Virus record (IMG/VR): IMGVR_UViG_3300017996_000185 | Coordinates: 1 to 29,014 of that record | Direction: 5' to 3' (one strand) | Source of the DNA: a virus | Length of the DNA: 29,014 nucleotides | Shown: one piece after another, positions 4,682 through 11,766 of the stretch | Layout: each line of letters opens with the position of its first letter | Position numbering within the stretch: position 1 is the first letter of the stretch | Made by a program: the position numbers and the translations under genes | The notes under the pieces: generated by a model | Seen by the model: only the letters and a program-made list of their open reading frames with translations | Told to the model about the DNA's origin: nothing | The model's database searches: none

Positions 4682-5169
4682 GAACACGCAAGCCAGGCAG
4701 GCCAACCACTTACGATCCTATGTTTTGCGAGTTGATCCTAGACTACTTCGAGCGCGCGCGCACTGCACCAGCGCGGGACTTGGCGCCAGTCGATATCACT
4801 GAGACCGGATACGATGTAAAAGGCAAAAAGGGGTCGCAAAAACACGAGGTGCGCCGGATCTGCGCGGAATTGCCAACCATCGAAGGTTTCGCTGTCTCGG
4901 TTGGAATCCCAAGCAAAACGATAAAAGGTTGGGTAGCAAGTGGCAACTTTCCCGAGTTTGCAGACGCATACGCGCGCGCGAAAGACATTCAGTACCAGAT
5001 ACTTATCGACCGTGGGGTCACGCGGCAGTACGATCCGACAGCGTTTATTTTCGTCGCCAAAAACATCACCGAGATGACGGATAAGCAGGTGTTGGCCGGC
5101 GACGCGGATAACCCGTTGACGCTGGTGGTAGACGATGTTGGGAGGCGAGGGAAAGATGGAGCTGATTGA
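4678..5169 (+). CDS. terS: Terminase small subunit
   Basis: The 163-aa product begins MGTRKPGRPTTYDPMFCELI, the GRPxxYDxxF N-terminus usual in TerS proteins, and has a helix-turn-helix (PTIEGFAVSVGIPSKTIKGW) around residues 70-90, then FPEFADAYARAKDIQYQILI and a C-terminal FIFVAKNITEMTDKQVLAGD followed by a DNPLTLVVDD tail. TerS binds the packaging site on the phage DNA and delivers it to TerL. Location upstream of terL agrees, although three genes lie between them. The start is inside repeat copy 2, with no ribosome site and a promoter -10 six bases upstream, so leaderless translation is likely. A relic of a different terS lies at 2351-2431. Confidence 0.85.
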   Translation: MGTRKPGRPTTYDPMFCELILDYFERARTAPARDLAPVDITETGYDVKGKKGSQKHEVRRICAELPTIEGFAVSVGIPSKTIKGWVASGNFPEFADAYARAKDIQYQILIDRGVTRQYDPTAFIFVAKNITEMTDKQVLAGDADNPLTLVVDDVGRRGKDGAD

Positions 5170-5431
5170 CCGGGGCGGAAGCCGGCGCCGGCCGGTGTGC
5201 CGCGATTGCCATAAGCCGGGGCGTGCGCGCAAAAGCTGTAAACCGAACTGGATCTGCGCGCGGTGCTTTGATCGGGCCGTGCGCCACGCCATGGGGCGAC
5301 TGCGGCGCGTTCGGCGCTTCCCGCTGCGCCGGCCGCTGGAGCTTGAGGACGATGTATTTGCGGTCGTCAACAAGCTGTGGCAATGCGAAGTGACGCGCAT
5401 TTTTCGAGGCGAGGAGGCGTCAAATGAGTGA
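5156..5431 (+). CDS. Small basic zinc-ribbon protein, 91 aa
   Basis: ATG at 5156 is used because GGGAGGCGAGG lies just upstream; it overlaps the end of terS by 14 bases. Two CxxC knuckles, CRDC (near residue 16) and CARC (near residue 37), with an extra Cys between them and basic residues around, form a probable zinc ribbon (CKPNWICARCFDRA). The following 25 residues are Arg-rich (GRLRRVRRFPLRRPLELEDD), then comes an acidic helix. It is likely a nucleic-acid-binding protein. Position between terS and terL hints at a role in packaging or in control of this operon, but no family is recognised. Confidence 0.7.
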   Translation: MELIDRGGSRRRPVCRDCHKPGRARKSCKPNWICARCFDRAVRHAMGRLRRVRRFPLRRPLELEDDVFAVVNKLWQCEVTRIFRGEEASNE

Positions 5432-5930
5432 GGATTTGCGGACCACAGCTGCGGACCACATTGTGGACCATAGCTGCGGACCACAAACTGGGGTGCATAT
5501 AAGGAAGAAACCCAAAACCCGCGAACGGCTTTTGTCGGAGCGCCCCGACCGAAACGAAAGATACAGCGCTCTGGTATGGTTCGTGCTGACTGATCGTCGG
5601 TTGAAGCCGCTCGACTGGGGAGTTTACGCTTGCATTACATCGCAGGCTTTCGAAACCGATACCGTACAGGTCACCACTCGGTGGATAGCCGCCAATCTGG
5701 GCTCTGGTAGTACTACCATAAAACGTGGCATCGCACGTTTAACTGCAGCCGGCCATATTGCCATAATCGTTCAGCGTCGCGGCAATCAGGCGCCGATTTA
5801 CCGGCTCACGTCGCCGGTCTTCGGCAAGCGGCAAAAGATCATTCTGGAGGCCGGCGGAAAGTCTAAGCTCACAACACGTGCGGATCTCGAAACATTGCGC
5901 GAACGGGTAAGATTGTGCCAGTCGAAATAA
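5424..5930 (+). CDS. Winged helix-turn-helix protein, replication-initiator-like or regulator, 168 aa
   Basis: ATG 5424 overlaps the previous stop (ATGA) and has GAGGAGG 7 bases upstream. Residues about 45-130 form a winged helix: LKPLDWGVYACITSQAFETD, then VTTRWIAANLGSGSTTIKRG as the recognition part, then IARLTAAGHIAIIVQRR and a wing (GNQAPIYRLTSP). This is the layout of DnaD/RepA-N-type and GntR-like wHTH domains that read plasmid or phage origins, or regulate genes. The first 25 codons contain four copies of a 10-mer, so the protein may bind its own coding sequence. No ATPase or DnaD C-terminal motif is present. Initiator and transcription factor are both possible. Confidence 0.7.
   Translation: MSEDLRTTAADHIVDHSCGPQTGVHIRKKPKTRERLLSERPDRNERYSALVWFVLTDRRLKPLDWGVYACITSQAFETDTVQVTTRWIAANLGSGSTTIKRGIARLTAAGHIAIIVQRRGNQAPIYRLTSPVFGKRQKIILEAGGKSKLTTRADLETLRERVRLCQSK
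5438..5485 (+). repeat. Iteron-like direct repeats in the 5' end of the winged-helix gene
   Basis: GCGGACCACA occurs exactly at 5438, 5451 and 5476, and as GTGGACCATA at 5463, so four directly repeated 10-mers are spaced 13, 12 and 13 bases apart. Copies two and three also form an imperfect palindrome (GGACCACA-TTGTGGACC). The period is not a multiple of three and the encoded residues (RTTAADHIVDHSCGPQ) are not repetitive, so selection seems to act on the DNA. Confidence 0.8.
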
Positions 5931-5946
5931 AGGGGAAGACAGTGTT

Positions 5947-6636
5947 ATGATTCAGGAAAAGAAAGGAGTGCGCGAAGGATTGCCAGAGCACTCGTGCGGG
6001 CGCGGCCCAGAACGAGCCCTAATTATGCAAAGTCGTATCATTTGTGCGCTTATGCTTTCGGCTCTTGCCGGATCAGCCCAACAGCCTCGCGCAGCGCGCA
6101 CTGTCGCCAGCAACTACCCTTCGGACCTATACGGGCCAGTGGATACCAGGATGGCGGGCTGCATCGTAGCGGGTGGCCCTTGCATTTGGGGGCATGCAGA
6201 TTCCTCCATCTTCAACCAGCGCTTCTATCCGCCGGCCGGCTACCGGGTCCGCATTCTCAGCTTCCGGGGCGATCTCATTGCCTGGATCAAGAGCCTGCCG
6301 GGCGATCCGCCGACACCGCCGGAGAGCGCGGCGGGAATCCTGCTCGGCTTTCAAAGCACCTGGGTAGCAGGTGCGGACTGCGATTACTGTTCGGCTGGAG
6401 TGCCGTTGTACATCCAAGGCTCGGTGACCCAAGCGCAGCCGAACACGCGGGAACCGTTTGATTATGAGGACGTAGGGCTGATCCTAGGCGCCGATAACAT
6501 TCTCCAGGTGAAGCTAGCCGAGTATCTGAACACGACCGGCAAGCCAATCCACCTGGAAGCCACTTACGTGGTTCGATTCGAATACACTACCCAGGTGCAT
6601 GAAACTCCTACTGCAACCCAAGCAGCGCCACGTTGA
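5947..6636 (+). CDS. Exported protein of unknown function upstream of terL
   Basis: Two starts are possible. ATG 5947 has GGGGAAG 8 bases upstream and gives 229 aa; ATG 6025 gives a protein beginning MQSRIICALMLSALAGSAQQ, a clear Sec signal peptide, with only a weak ribosome site. Either way the product carries the hydrophobic export segment, so the mature part is probably exported. The mature domain (from about NYPSDLYGPVDTRMAG) has several cysteines (GCIVAGGPCIW, DCDYC) that could form disulfides in an oxidising compartment, and looks beta-rich. I do not recognise it. Its last 38 bases overlap terL. Exported proteins are unusual inside a packaging operon. Confidence 0.65.
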   Translation: MIQEKKGVREGLPEHSCGRGPERALIMQSRIICALMLSALAGSAQQPRAARTVASNYPSDLYGPVDTRMAGCIVAGGPCIWGHADSSIFNQRFYPPAGYRVRILSFRGDLIAWIKSLPGDPPTPPESAAGILLGFQSTWVAGADCDYCSAGVPLYIQGSVTQAQPNTREPFDYEDVGLILGADNILQVKLAEYLNTTGKPIHLEATYVVRFEYTTQVHETPTATQAAPR

Positions 6637-8209
6637 CGACCTCCTGAGCGGGCCGGCGCGCTGGATCGGAGAAGGCGGCGGCCGCGGCTGCGCTAAGAGC
6701 TACGGCGAGGACGCGCTGATGCTCAAGCGCCGCGGCGAGTTTCCTGGCACGGTCGGCTGCATCGTGATGCGCAACTATGACCAGGTGCGCAAGTACCATA
6801 TTGAGCCGATATTGCGCAATTGGCCGGAGCTTCGCCCGTACTATAACAAGGGCGATGCCAACATCAAATTTCCAACTGGCGGAAAAGGCAAAGAGACCAG
6901 CCAGATTGATTTCAGCTACGGCGACAACCTGCAGGAGATCGAGCGCCGGTTCCGCTCAGCCAACTATTACGACATTTTCGTCGATCAGGCTGAGCAATTT
7001 CTGGAAGATGAACTGCGCGAGATGAACAAGGCGTGCCGCTGGCCCGGCGTCAGCGGCGGCAAGTGTAAAATGCTGCTCGCCTTCAATATGGGGGGCGCCG
7101 GCATCCAGTCGTTGAAGAAATGGTTTCACTCGCACGAATACGGTGAGCGCGAGGATCCGGCGGATTTCACTTTCTTGCACGTGGATCCGTGGGACAACGT
7201 GGAATGGGCTCGCGCCTCGCTGGCGGAAGACGGGTTGAGTGATCACGACTACTATTACCAGTGGACCGACGAGCAGCGGTTTCAGTATTTTATCGCGCGT
7301 ACGGACTGGGGGAAATCGCTCAACGCGGAAGACGACGCCATCCGCAATCGGGACTTGCTCGGCTCGTGGGAATCGCTGGAAGGCGCTTACTTCGGGCGCG
7401 TGTTCGACCGGCGCGCAATGCTGGTGACGGCTCACCAGGTCGGTAAACTGCTGAACTACTGGGACACGCGCTGGATGAGCACGGATTGGGGGAAGGCGCA
7501 CTTTTGCGTATCGTACTGGCACGCAAAGGCGAACGTTTCGCCGGCTGCGGTGCGCGATGTTCTTGGCTGGGATGTTGAGGAGCCGCTGAGCATTGTGGTT
7601 ACCTACCGCGAGTGCGTTGTAAACGAGATGGCGTCTCCCGATGTTGCGGCCCGGTTGGTGGGGGTGACCCCCGAGAAAGAGCGCTCGGCACTCAAGCGGT
7701 ACTTTTTGTCGCCCGACGCGTTTGGCGAACGCGATTCCAGCATTACAACCGCGGCATCGCTCGGCAAGGTTCTGCGCGAAGCCAAAATGCCGCAGCCTGA
7801 GCGCGCGGACACAGACCGGGCCGGCGGCGCGCGCCTGATGTACGACCTGATGACGGAGAGCAAACGGCACGGTAGTGGCGGTGGAGACGTTTGGTTGATT
7901 TCGGCAGAATGCCCGCAATTGCTTGCCGCGATTCCGGTAATGATGCGAGACCAAAAGAATCTGGATGACGTGCTGAAGACGGATAAGAGTTCGGCACGAA
8001 TTGAGCAGGACTGTTTTGAGAGCGCGCGGTACGGGCTGAAATCCATGCTCTCGGCTACCAATAGCGTTCCGGCGCAGGAGCAGGCTCGTAGAATTCTTGA
8101 CGAATACGCCGGCGACCGCACCACTCAGGCGATACGGATGCAGGAGTGGGAATTGAAGCGCAGGAAAGTGATCACGAGGCGTGCCAGATGGCGTGCCCAA
8201 TCGTACTGA
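6599..8209 (+). CDS. terL: Terminase large subunit (ATPase-nuclease)
   Basis: The 536-aa protein starts at ATG 6599, overlapping the upstream gene. Residues 24-36 hold the Walker A region GEGGGRGCAKSYG (K33, S34). Walker B is IFVDQAEQF at 126-134, with D129 but Gln where terminases usually have the catalytic Glu; E132 is nearby. RRFRSANYYD before it and LLAFNMGGAGIQ after it fit the usual coupling motifs. The C-terminal RNase H-like nuclease begins at MSTDWGKAHFCVSYWH (D296) with E338 in ECVVNEMASPDVA and D404 or D406 in RADTDRAGGARLMYDL as likely metal ligands. TerL pumps DNA into the prohead through the portal and cuts the concatemer. Length is normal for the family. Confidence 0.92.
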   Translation: MKLLLQPKQRHVDDLLSGPARWIGEGGGRGCAKSYGEDALMLKRRGEFPGTVGCIVMRNYDQVRKYHIEPILRNWPELRPYYNKGDANIKFPTGGKGKETSQIDFSYGDNLQEIERRFRSANYYDIFVDQAEQFLEDELREMNKACRWPGVSGGKCKMLLAFNMGGAGIQSLKKWFHSHEYGEREDPADFTFLHVDPWDNVEWARASLAEDGLSDHDYYYQWTDEQRFQYFIARTDWGKSLNAEDDAIRNRDLLGSWESLEGAYFGRVFDRRAMLVTAHQVGKLLNYWDTRWMSTDWGKAHFCVSYWHAKANVSPAAVRDVLGWDVEEPLSIVVTYRECVVNEMASPDVAARLVGVTPEKERSALKRYFLSPDAFGERDSSITTAASLGKVLREAKMPQPERADTDRAGGARLMYDLMTESKRHGSGGGDVWLISAECPQLLAAIPVMMRDQKNLDDVLKTDKSSARIEQDCFESARYGLKSMLSATNSVPAQEQARRILDEYAGDRTTQAIRMQEWELKRRKVITRRARWRAQSY

Positions 8210-8238
8210 TTGCGAATTTCCCTTTCCGGATGTATGAT
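8210..8238 (+). promoter_or_regulatory. Possible rightward promoter in the terL downstream gap
   Basis: TTGCGA (8210-8215), a 17-base spacer and TATGAT (8233-8238) fill the short gap after terL. The ATG of the next gene is 8 bases beyond the -10, the same close spacing as at the terS promoter. The -35 matches only 4 of 6 positions. Confidence 0.4.
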
Positions 8239-8246
8239 TTGTGTGA

Positions 8247-8570
8247 ATGGAGACGCTTTTTGTGAAGCGCTTTCGACTTTGGCTTGCGCGGTGGCTATTT
8301 AGCGGAATCTTTCCGGATCCGGCGTCGTTTGAGCCGCTGGGGCTGGATTGGCAGCGCCAGTTGTCGGAATGGAAGAACGAGACCAATGGCGCACTGGGAG
8401 AATGCGGGTCCAAGATCGCGGAATTGGAAAAGGAAGTTTCCGAGATCAAAGAGAGTCTAAAACGTAGGGATCTCGCGCCTCGCGTGCGCCGAAAGGGATC
8501 TTTCACACAGTTTCGCGAAGCGGTACAATCCGGATTAGCTAGTACCGGAACGGAAGGAGAACAACGATGA
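8247..8570 (+). CDS. Hypothetical protein with a coiled-coil segment, 107 aa
   Basis: ATG 8247 is 8 bases from a -10 box and may be leaderless; GTG 8262, with GGAGA 8 bases upstream, is an alternative that removes five residues. The N-terminus is basic and aromatic (RFRLWLARWLFSGIFPDPAS), possibly a membrane-peripheral amphipathic helix. Then residues about 48-76 (ETNGALGECGSKIAELEKEV and SEIKESLKRRD) form a heptad coiled coil. The C-terminus is basic and polar. No family recognised; position between terL and portal suggests a head-assembly or lysis accessory role. The gene ends in an ATGA overlap with the next small gene. Confidence 0.6.
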   Translation: METLFVKRFRLWLARWLFSGIFPDPASFEPLGLDWQRQLSEWKNETNGALGECGSKIAELEKEVSEIKESLKRRDLAPRVRRKGSFTQFREAVQSGLASTGTEGEQR

Positions 8571-8737
8571 CGGCTTGCAACGAATTTATCCCTGGGAGAA
8601 ACCTCGCTTTCGGCGTTTGCGAGCGCTGTGGCGAACAACGACATCTGCACAGGCCAGCCCAATCACCCGCGCCACCTGAAGTTGCGCAACCGAAACCCGG
8701 TCCGGGTGAGCCTGTGGAACCCCCGAAGGAGGCCTGA
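8567..8737 (+). CDS. Small putative zinc-knuckle protein, 56 aa
   Basis: ATG 8567 overlaps the previous stop (ATGA) and has GGAAGGAG 7 bases upstream. The protein begins MTACNEFIPGRNLAFGVCER and continues CGEQRHLHRP, giving C-x3-F ... C-x2-C-G-x4-H, a compact zinc knuckle that I know from many small phage proteins, though without an assigned role. The C-terminal half is Pro/Glu-rich and probably disordered (PAPPEVAQPKPGPGEP). It precedes the His-rich protein and shares its transcript. Confidence 0.65.
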   Translation: MTACNEFIPGRNLAFGVCERCGEQRHLHRPAQSPAPPEVAQPKPGPGEPVEPPKEA

Positions 8738-8740
8738 TAA

Positions 8741-9208
8741 ATGCCGACCGATTCCAAGGGCAAATTCCACCCAAATCACCAACTGGCGCATGCTGCGGAT
8801 CGTATGCCGATGCCGGATCGTCCGAAGCCGCCAGCGATCGGCAAAGCTGTCGGGGACGCCAGTGTGTCCCACACGACGCTGCACGACCACGGCGACGGAA
8901 CCTTTCACCTGGAGCACGAGGACGGGTCTAGTACCGAAAGCCCGCATATCGGCCACGCCTTAATGTCGATGGCGTCCAAGCACTCTGACGGAATGCACAT
9001 GCATGTCCACCAGCATCCGACCGAAGGGCTGAAAACGCATCATGTCGGCGATGATGGACAAGTACAGGGGCCGCACGACCACGCGAATATCGAAGCGCTG
9101 AAAGATCACCTTGGAAAGTTCTTCAACGAGGAAGAGCACGAGGGCGGCGGTTACGGTGGCGGCGAAGGATACGGATCGTCTGCCGAAGATGATGGGATGG
9201 GGATTTGA
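8741..9208 (+). CDS. Histidine-rich phage protein, 155 aa
   Basis: AAGGAGG sits 9 bases before the ATG. The protein has 21 histidines, in clusters such as HTTLHDHGDGTFHLEHEDG, HMHVHQHP, THH and HDH, and a Gly/Glu-rich tail (EEEHEGGGYGGGEGYGSS). The spacing suggests beta-strands with alternating histidines that could bind zinc, nickel or copper, and a region ALKDHLGKFFNEEEHE at the end that looks helical. His-rich proteins with HDHGDGT-type motifs occur in several phage morphogenesis operons, with no proven function known to me. No signal peptide. Metal binding is inference. Confidence 0.75.
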   Translation: MPTDSKGKFHPNHQLAHAADRMPMPDRPKPPAIGKAVGDASVSHTTLHDHGDGTFHLEHEDGSSTESPHIGHALMSMASKHSDGMHMHVHQHPTEGLKTHHVGDDGQVQGPHDHANIEALKDHLGKFFNEEEHEGGGYGGGEGYGSSAEDDGMGI

Positions 9209-9240
9209 GCCGGCCTAACGCCGGGAATGAAGACACAAAC

Positions 9241-10821
9241 GTGAAAACAAGAATTTTGCTGGTGGCTATACTGGCGGCGCTTCCGTTACTCGCTCAGAAT
9301 CGTACTAGTTTCGCTGGCGAATACAATGCGATGGACTACGCCTATGGCGTGATTCCTAACGTTGGGCCGTTGCGCGTCAACGTCGGGTTCAACGTTCCGT
9401 CATCGCCAACTTCGCTAACGCTCACTTTGGCATACGGAAACATTGCACTGGGAGACGGCACTACCGTCATGCCGCTGAGCGTAAATGCGCCGATCACCGT
9501 TGGCGTCGGCTCGAATGCCGAAACGGTAACGCCCTCCGGGGTAAGTTGCGGAACGCCAGCAATTTATTCCACGTGTCAGGTTACTGCGACGTTTTCAAAA
9601 GGGCACGGGACAGGCGACATTGTAGCTAGCGGCTCGTACGGATTGCAGGAAGCGATCAATGCAGCCTCAATGGGAGGGTTGGTTGCGGTGAGTTCGAAGT
9701 GGACGCAAATTGGCGGAACGAACGCGATAATTTCGTCGGCAGTTCCTCTGGCGGGAGTGGTCATCGAGGACAACCGTTCAGGCCCCTCTCAATGTTGGAG
9801 CGTTCAGCCGACGACTCTGACCACTATTTCTGCGCCTACAACTTTGACGAATTCGACCGTGACGTTCACGGCTTCTCCGACCGGGACATGGCAGACTTCA
9901 GCGTATTATTTCTGCATCACGTATGTAGATATGCTTGGAGGGGAAAGCGCTTGCTCTGCGAGCTATACGCAGACCCCCGGGACGGCGAACTATACGCTCA
10001 ACATCACGTCTCCAGCAACGAGCACGGGAGCTGTCGGGTGGCGAGCTTACGGTGGCGTGACTTCGACGGCCCTCGCGTATCTTCTGCCGATATCGGCTAC
10101 GAACTGCACGCTGACCACGCTGGAAAGTGTGATGCCGGCATGCGCCATCGGCTCGAATGGCCAATGGCCGTTGATCTATGTGACCACTACCGCGCTAAGC
10201 CCACTGGCGTTGGGAGTGACGAACCAGAACAATCCGGTACCGCAGAGCCATACCACATTTGCATACCAGCCTACCGGCTCGCTTCCGACGACGTTACAGC
10301 AGAATTACGGACCGTTCGCCAGCGGCGCGGTGGCGAGCGCCACGGCAACCGATGTGACTGTGCTCGGCACCGTGGAACTTCCGACCGGCTACCTAAACCA
10401 GATCGGTCGCACGGTTCGATTAACAGGCAAGATTGTCGGTGGAGTAACCACCACAGGGACGCTGGAGATTATCGTGGGAACCTCATGGCCTGGAGGGGCG
10501 ACTGCGGGATTGCCGAAGACGCTATGCGATATCGTCAATACCGGAGCGACGTTCACCACCGCTACCGTAGCGATTCCGTTCAGTTGTACTCTGACCACGA
10601 ATGCGGTAGGTGCGACTGCGGTTGGAAGCCTCCAGGCTGACGGGTGGGCTACAGCCGGTGCGGCTGGAGTACTTGGTGTGGCGTGGACCGACAATTCGCA
10701 GTCCGCAGTTGGATCGGTAGGGCTGTTCTCGCAGAACGAAGTATCCGTATTCGTAAAGCCCGCTACCGAAGCGTTCACTGCGGCTCAATTGATGGATCTG
10801 CACGTAGAGACCGTCCAGTAG
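9241..10821 (+). CDS. Large exported beta-rich protein, possible receptor-binding or fibre protein
   Basis: I place the start at GTG 9241, which gives a signal peptide VKTRILLVAILAALPLLAQ (526 aa in all); a TTG at 9205 overlapping the previous stop would add 12 residues before it. The mature protein is rich in Thr, Ser, Gly and Ala, with almost no long helices. N-terminal 150 residues look Ig-like or jelly-roll; the C-terminal 150 (from TVELPTGYLNQIGRTVRLTG to EAFTAAQLMDLHVETVQ) resemble the trimeric jelly-roll tips of phage fibres. Cysteines in pairs (VSCGTPAIYSTC, FCITYVDMLGGESAC) suggest disulfides. A fibre or surface adhesin is plausible, but a signal peptide is not expected on a virion protein assembled in the cytoplasm. 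Confidence 0.65.
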   Translation: MKTRILLVAILAALPLLAQNRTSFAGEYNAMDYAYGVIPNVGPLRVNVGFNVPSSPTSLTLTLAYGNIALGDGTTVMPLSVNAPITVGVGSNAETVTPSGVSCGTPAIYSTCQVTATFSKGHGTGDIVASGSYGLQEAINAASMGGLVAVSSKWTQIGGTNAIISSAVPLAGVVIEDNRSGPSQCWSVQPTTLTTISAPTTLTNSTVTFTASPTGTWQTSAYYFCITYVDMLGGESACSASYTQTPGTANYTLNITSPATSTGAVGWRAYGGVTSTALAYLLPISATNCTLTTLESVMPACAIGSNGQWPLIYVTTTALSPLALGVTNQNNPVPQSHTTFAYQPTGSLPTTLQQNYGPFASGAVASATATDVTVLGTVELPTGYLNQIGRTVRLTGKIVGGVTTTGTLEIIVGTSWPGGATAGLPKTLCDIVNTGATFTTATVAIPFSCTLTTNAVGATAVGSLQADGWATAGAAGVLGVAWTDNSQSAVGSVGLFSQNEVSVFVKPATEAFTAAQLMDLHVETVQ

Positions 10822-10834
10822 GAGAACAGACAAG

Positions 10835-11023
10835 GTGCCCTGGGCGTCCAAACGGCAGGCAAGATGGGGCCATTCAGAGGCCGGCAAGAAAGCGCTGGGT
10901 GGCCCTGCTGCCGTAGCCGAGTGGGACGCATCAACCCCCAAAGGAAGCCTTACCGACAAAGCTTCCGGAGCCATTGGCGCGGCATTCCGGAAGCGGAAAG
11001 GTAAAAATAATGGCAGAGCGTAA
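10835..11023 (+). CDS. Small conserved phage protein of the PW(A)SxxQxRWGHS type, 62 aa
   Basis: GTG 10835 has AGGAG 10 bases upstream. The protein begins VPWASKRQARWGHSEAGKKA and continues LGGPAAVAEWDASTPKGSLT. Small proteins with the RWGH(S/T)xxGxKALGGPxxVxEWD signature are common near portal and terminase genes in tailed phages, with unknown function. It ends in a basic tail and overlaps the next gene by 14 bases. Confidence 0.75.
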   Translation: MPWASKRQARWGHSEAGKKALGGPAAVAEWDASTPKGSLTDKASGAIGAAFRKRKGKNNGRA

Positions 11024-11186
11024 ATGGATATCCGGAGCGGTAAAACACCCCGGAGCGCTGACGGCGGCGGCAAAGCGGCGCGGCGTTTCGAAACTCCAGG
11101 AAGCAGAGAAAGAGTCGCACTCGTCCAACCCGAATATCCGTGCCAGAGGCGCGCTGGGATTGCGTTTCATCCGCAAAAAGATATGA
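11010..11186 (+). CDS. Small conserved phage protein, KWIxxAxKHPGAL type, 58 aa
   Basis: ATG 11010 has AAAGG upstream, inside the end of the previous gene. The protein begins MAERKWISGAVKHPGALTAA, a motif I recognise from many short proteins in phage packaging regions with unknown role. The rest is basic, ending GALGLRFIRKKI. It is followed by an ATGA overlap with the next gene. Confidence 0.75.
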   Translation: MAERKWISGAVKHPGALTAAAKRRGVSKLQEAEKESHSSNPNIRARGALGLRFIRKKI

Positions 11187-11497
11187 CAGACGCCGAACAG
11201 TTCGAGATCATCAGGCAACGGAGCACGCAACAAATCGCAGAACTTGCGTGCTTGGCTTCCTACGAAATCAGCATGAGTGGGAAAGGCGCAGGTCTGTCTT
11301 ATCTGCGTCGATTGGCTGCGCTCGACACTGCATCCCATCCAATAGTGGAACGCGCAAAAAAAGCACTGGAGTTGGCTGATTCTCACGTTATGTTTAAAGA
11401 CGACAACCACCACCGCGCCTTGGAGATCCCCAATTTTATGGAGAAGGATTTTCCTGGAGTTGATTTCCGTAAAATTTATCATCGGACGGATTACTAA
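11183..11497 (+). CDS. Hypothetical helical protein, 104 aa
   Basis: ATG 11183 overlaps the previous stop (ATGA), which fixes the start; the frame is open further back to 11024 in the shadow of its neighbours. The product begins MTDAEQFEIIRQRSTQQIAE and is mostly helical (ELACLASYEISM, LSYLRRLAAL, VERAKKALELADSH), soluble, with a hydrophilic C-terminus (DFRKIYHRTDY). No family recognised. It lies in the run of small genes that ends at the portal gene. Confidence 0.6.
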   Translation: MTDAEQFEIIRQRSTQQIAELACLASYEISMSGKGAGLSYLRRLAALDTASHPIVERAKKALELADSHVMFKDDNHHRALEIPNFMEKDFPGVDFRKIYHRTDY

Positions 11498-11527
11498 TGA
11501 AGTCCAGGCGATGCCCAGGAGCGCTAT

Positions 11528-11764
11528 ATGACCGCCGAAGAGAAGATCAAGAATGTCGAAGCGCAGATCGTTCTGATGGAACGCGGGGAAATCAACGCCG
11601 TCGCCTGCCCGTATTGCGGAGGGATTGCGCTCCAAGGCAAGGCTATGTGCTGCTCCACGCTTATCAAATGCGTTGAGGCAATTATGGATAAGCAGGAGTC
11701 GGAATCTCGCGCGGAGACGGCCAGCATAATTGCAGGCAAAATGATCCTGTCTGGGTTGAACTGA
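11528..11764 (+). CDS. Small putative zinc-binding protein, 78 aa
   Basis: CAGGAG lies 7 bases before the ATG. An N-terminal helix (MTAEEKIKNVEAQIVLMERG) is followed by a compact Cys cluster CPYCGG ... CC ... C (residues about 27-48), probably binding one zinc, and another helix. The C-terminus is polar. Its stop is two bases from the portal start. Function unknown; a similar small zinc protein often accompanies portal genes in phages of this kind, but I cannot cite one. Confidence 0.65.
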   Translation: MTAEEKIKNVEAQIVLMERGEINAVACPYCGGIALQGKAMCCSTLIKCVEAIMDKQESESRAETASIIAGKMILSGLN

Positions 11765-11766
11765 AA

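Noticed and set aside
6956-8662. A 568-codon open frame on the minus strand opposite terL
   Set aside because: It is the antisense shadow of a well supported terminase, has low-complexity composition and no ribosome site.
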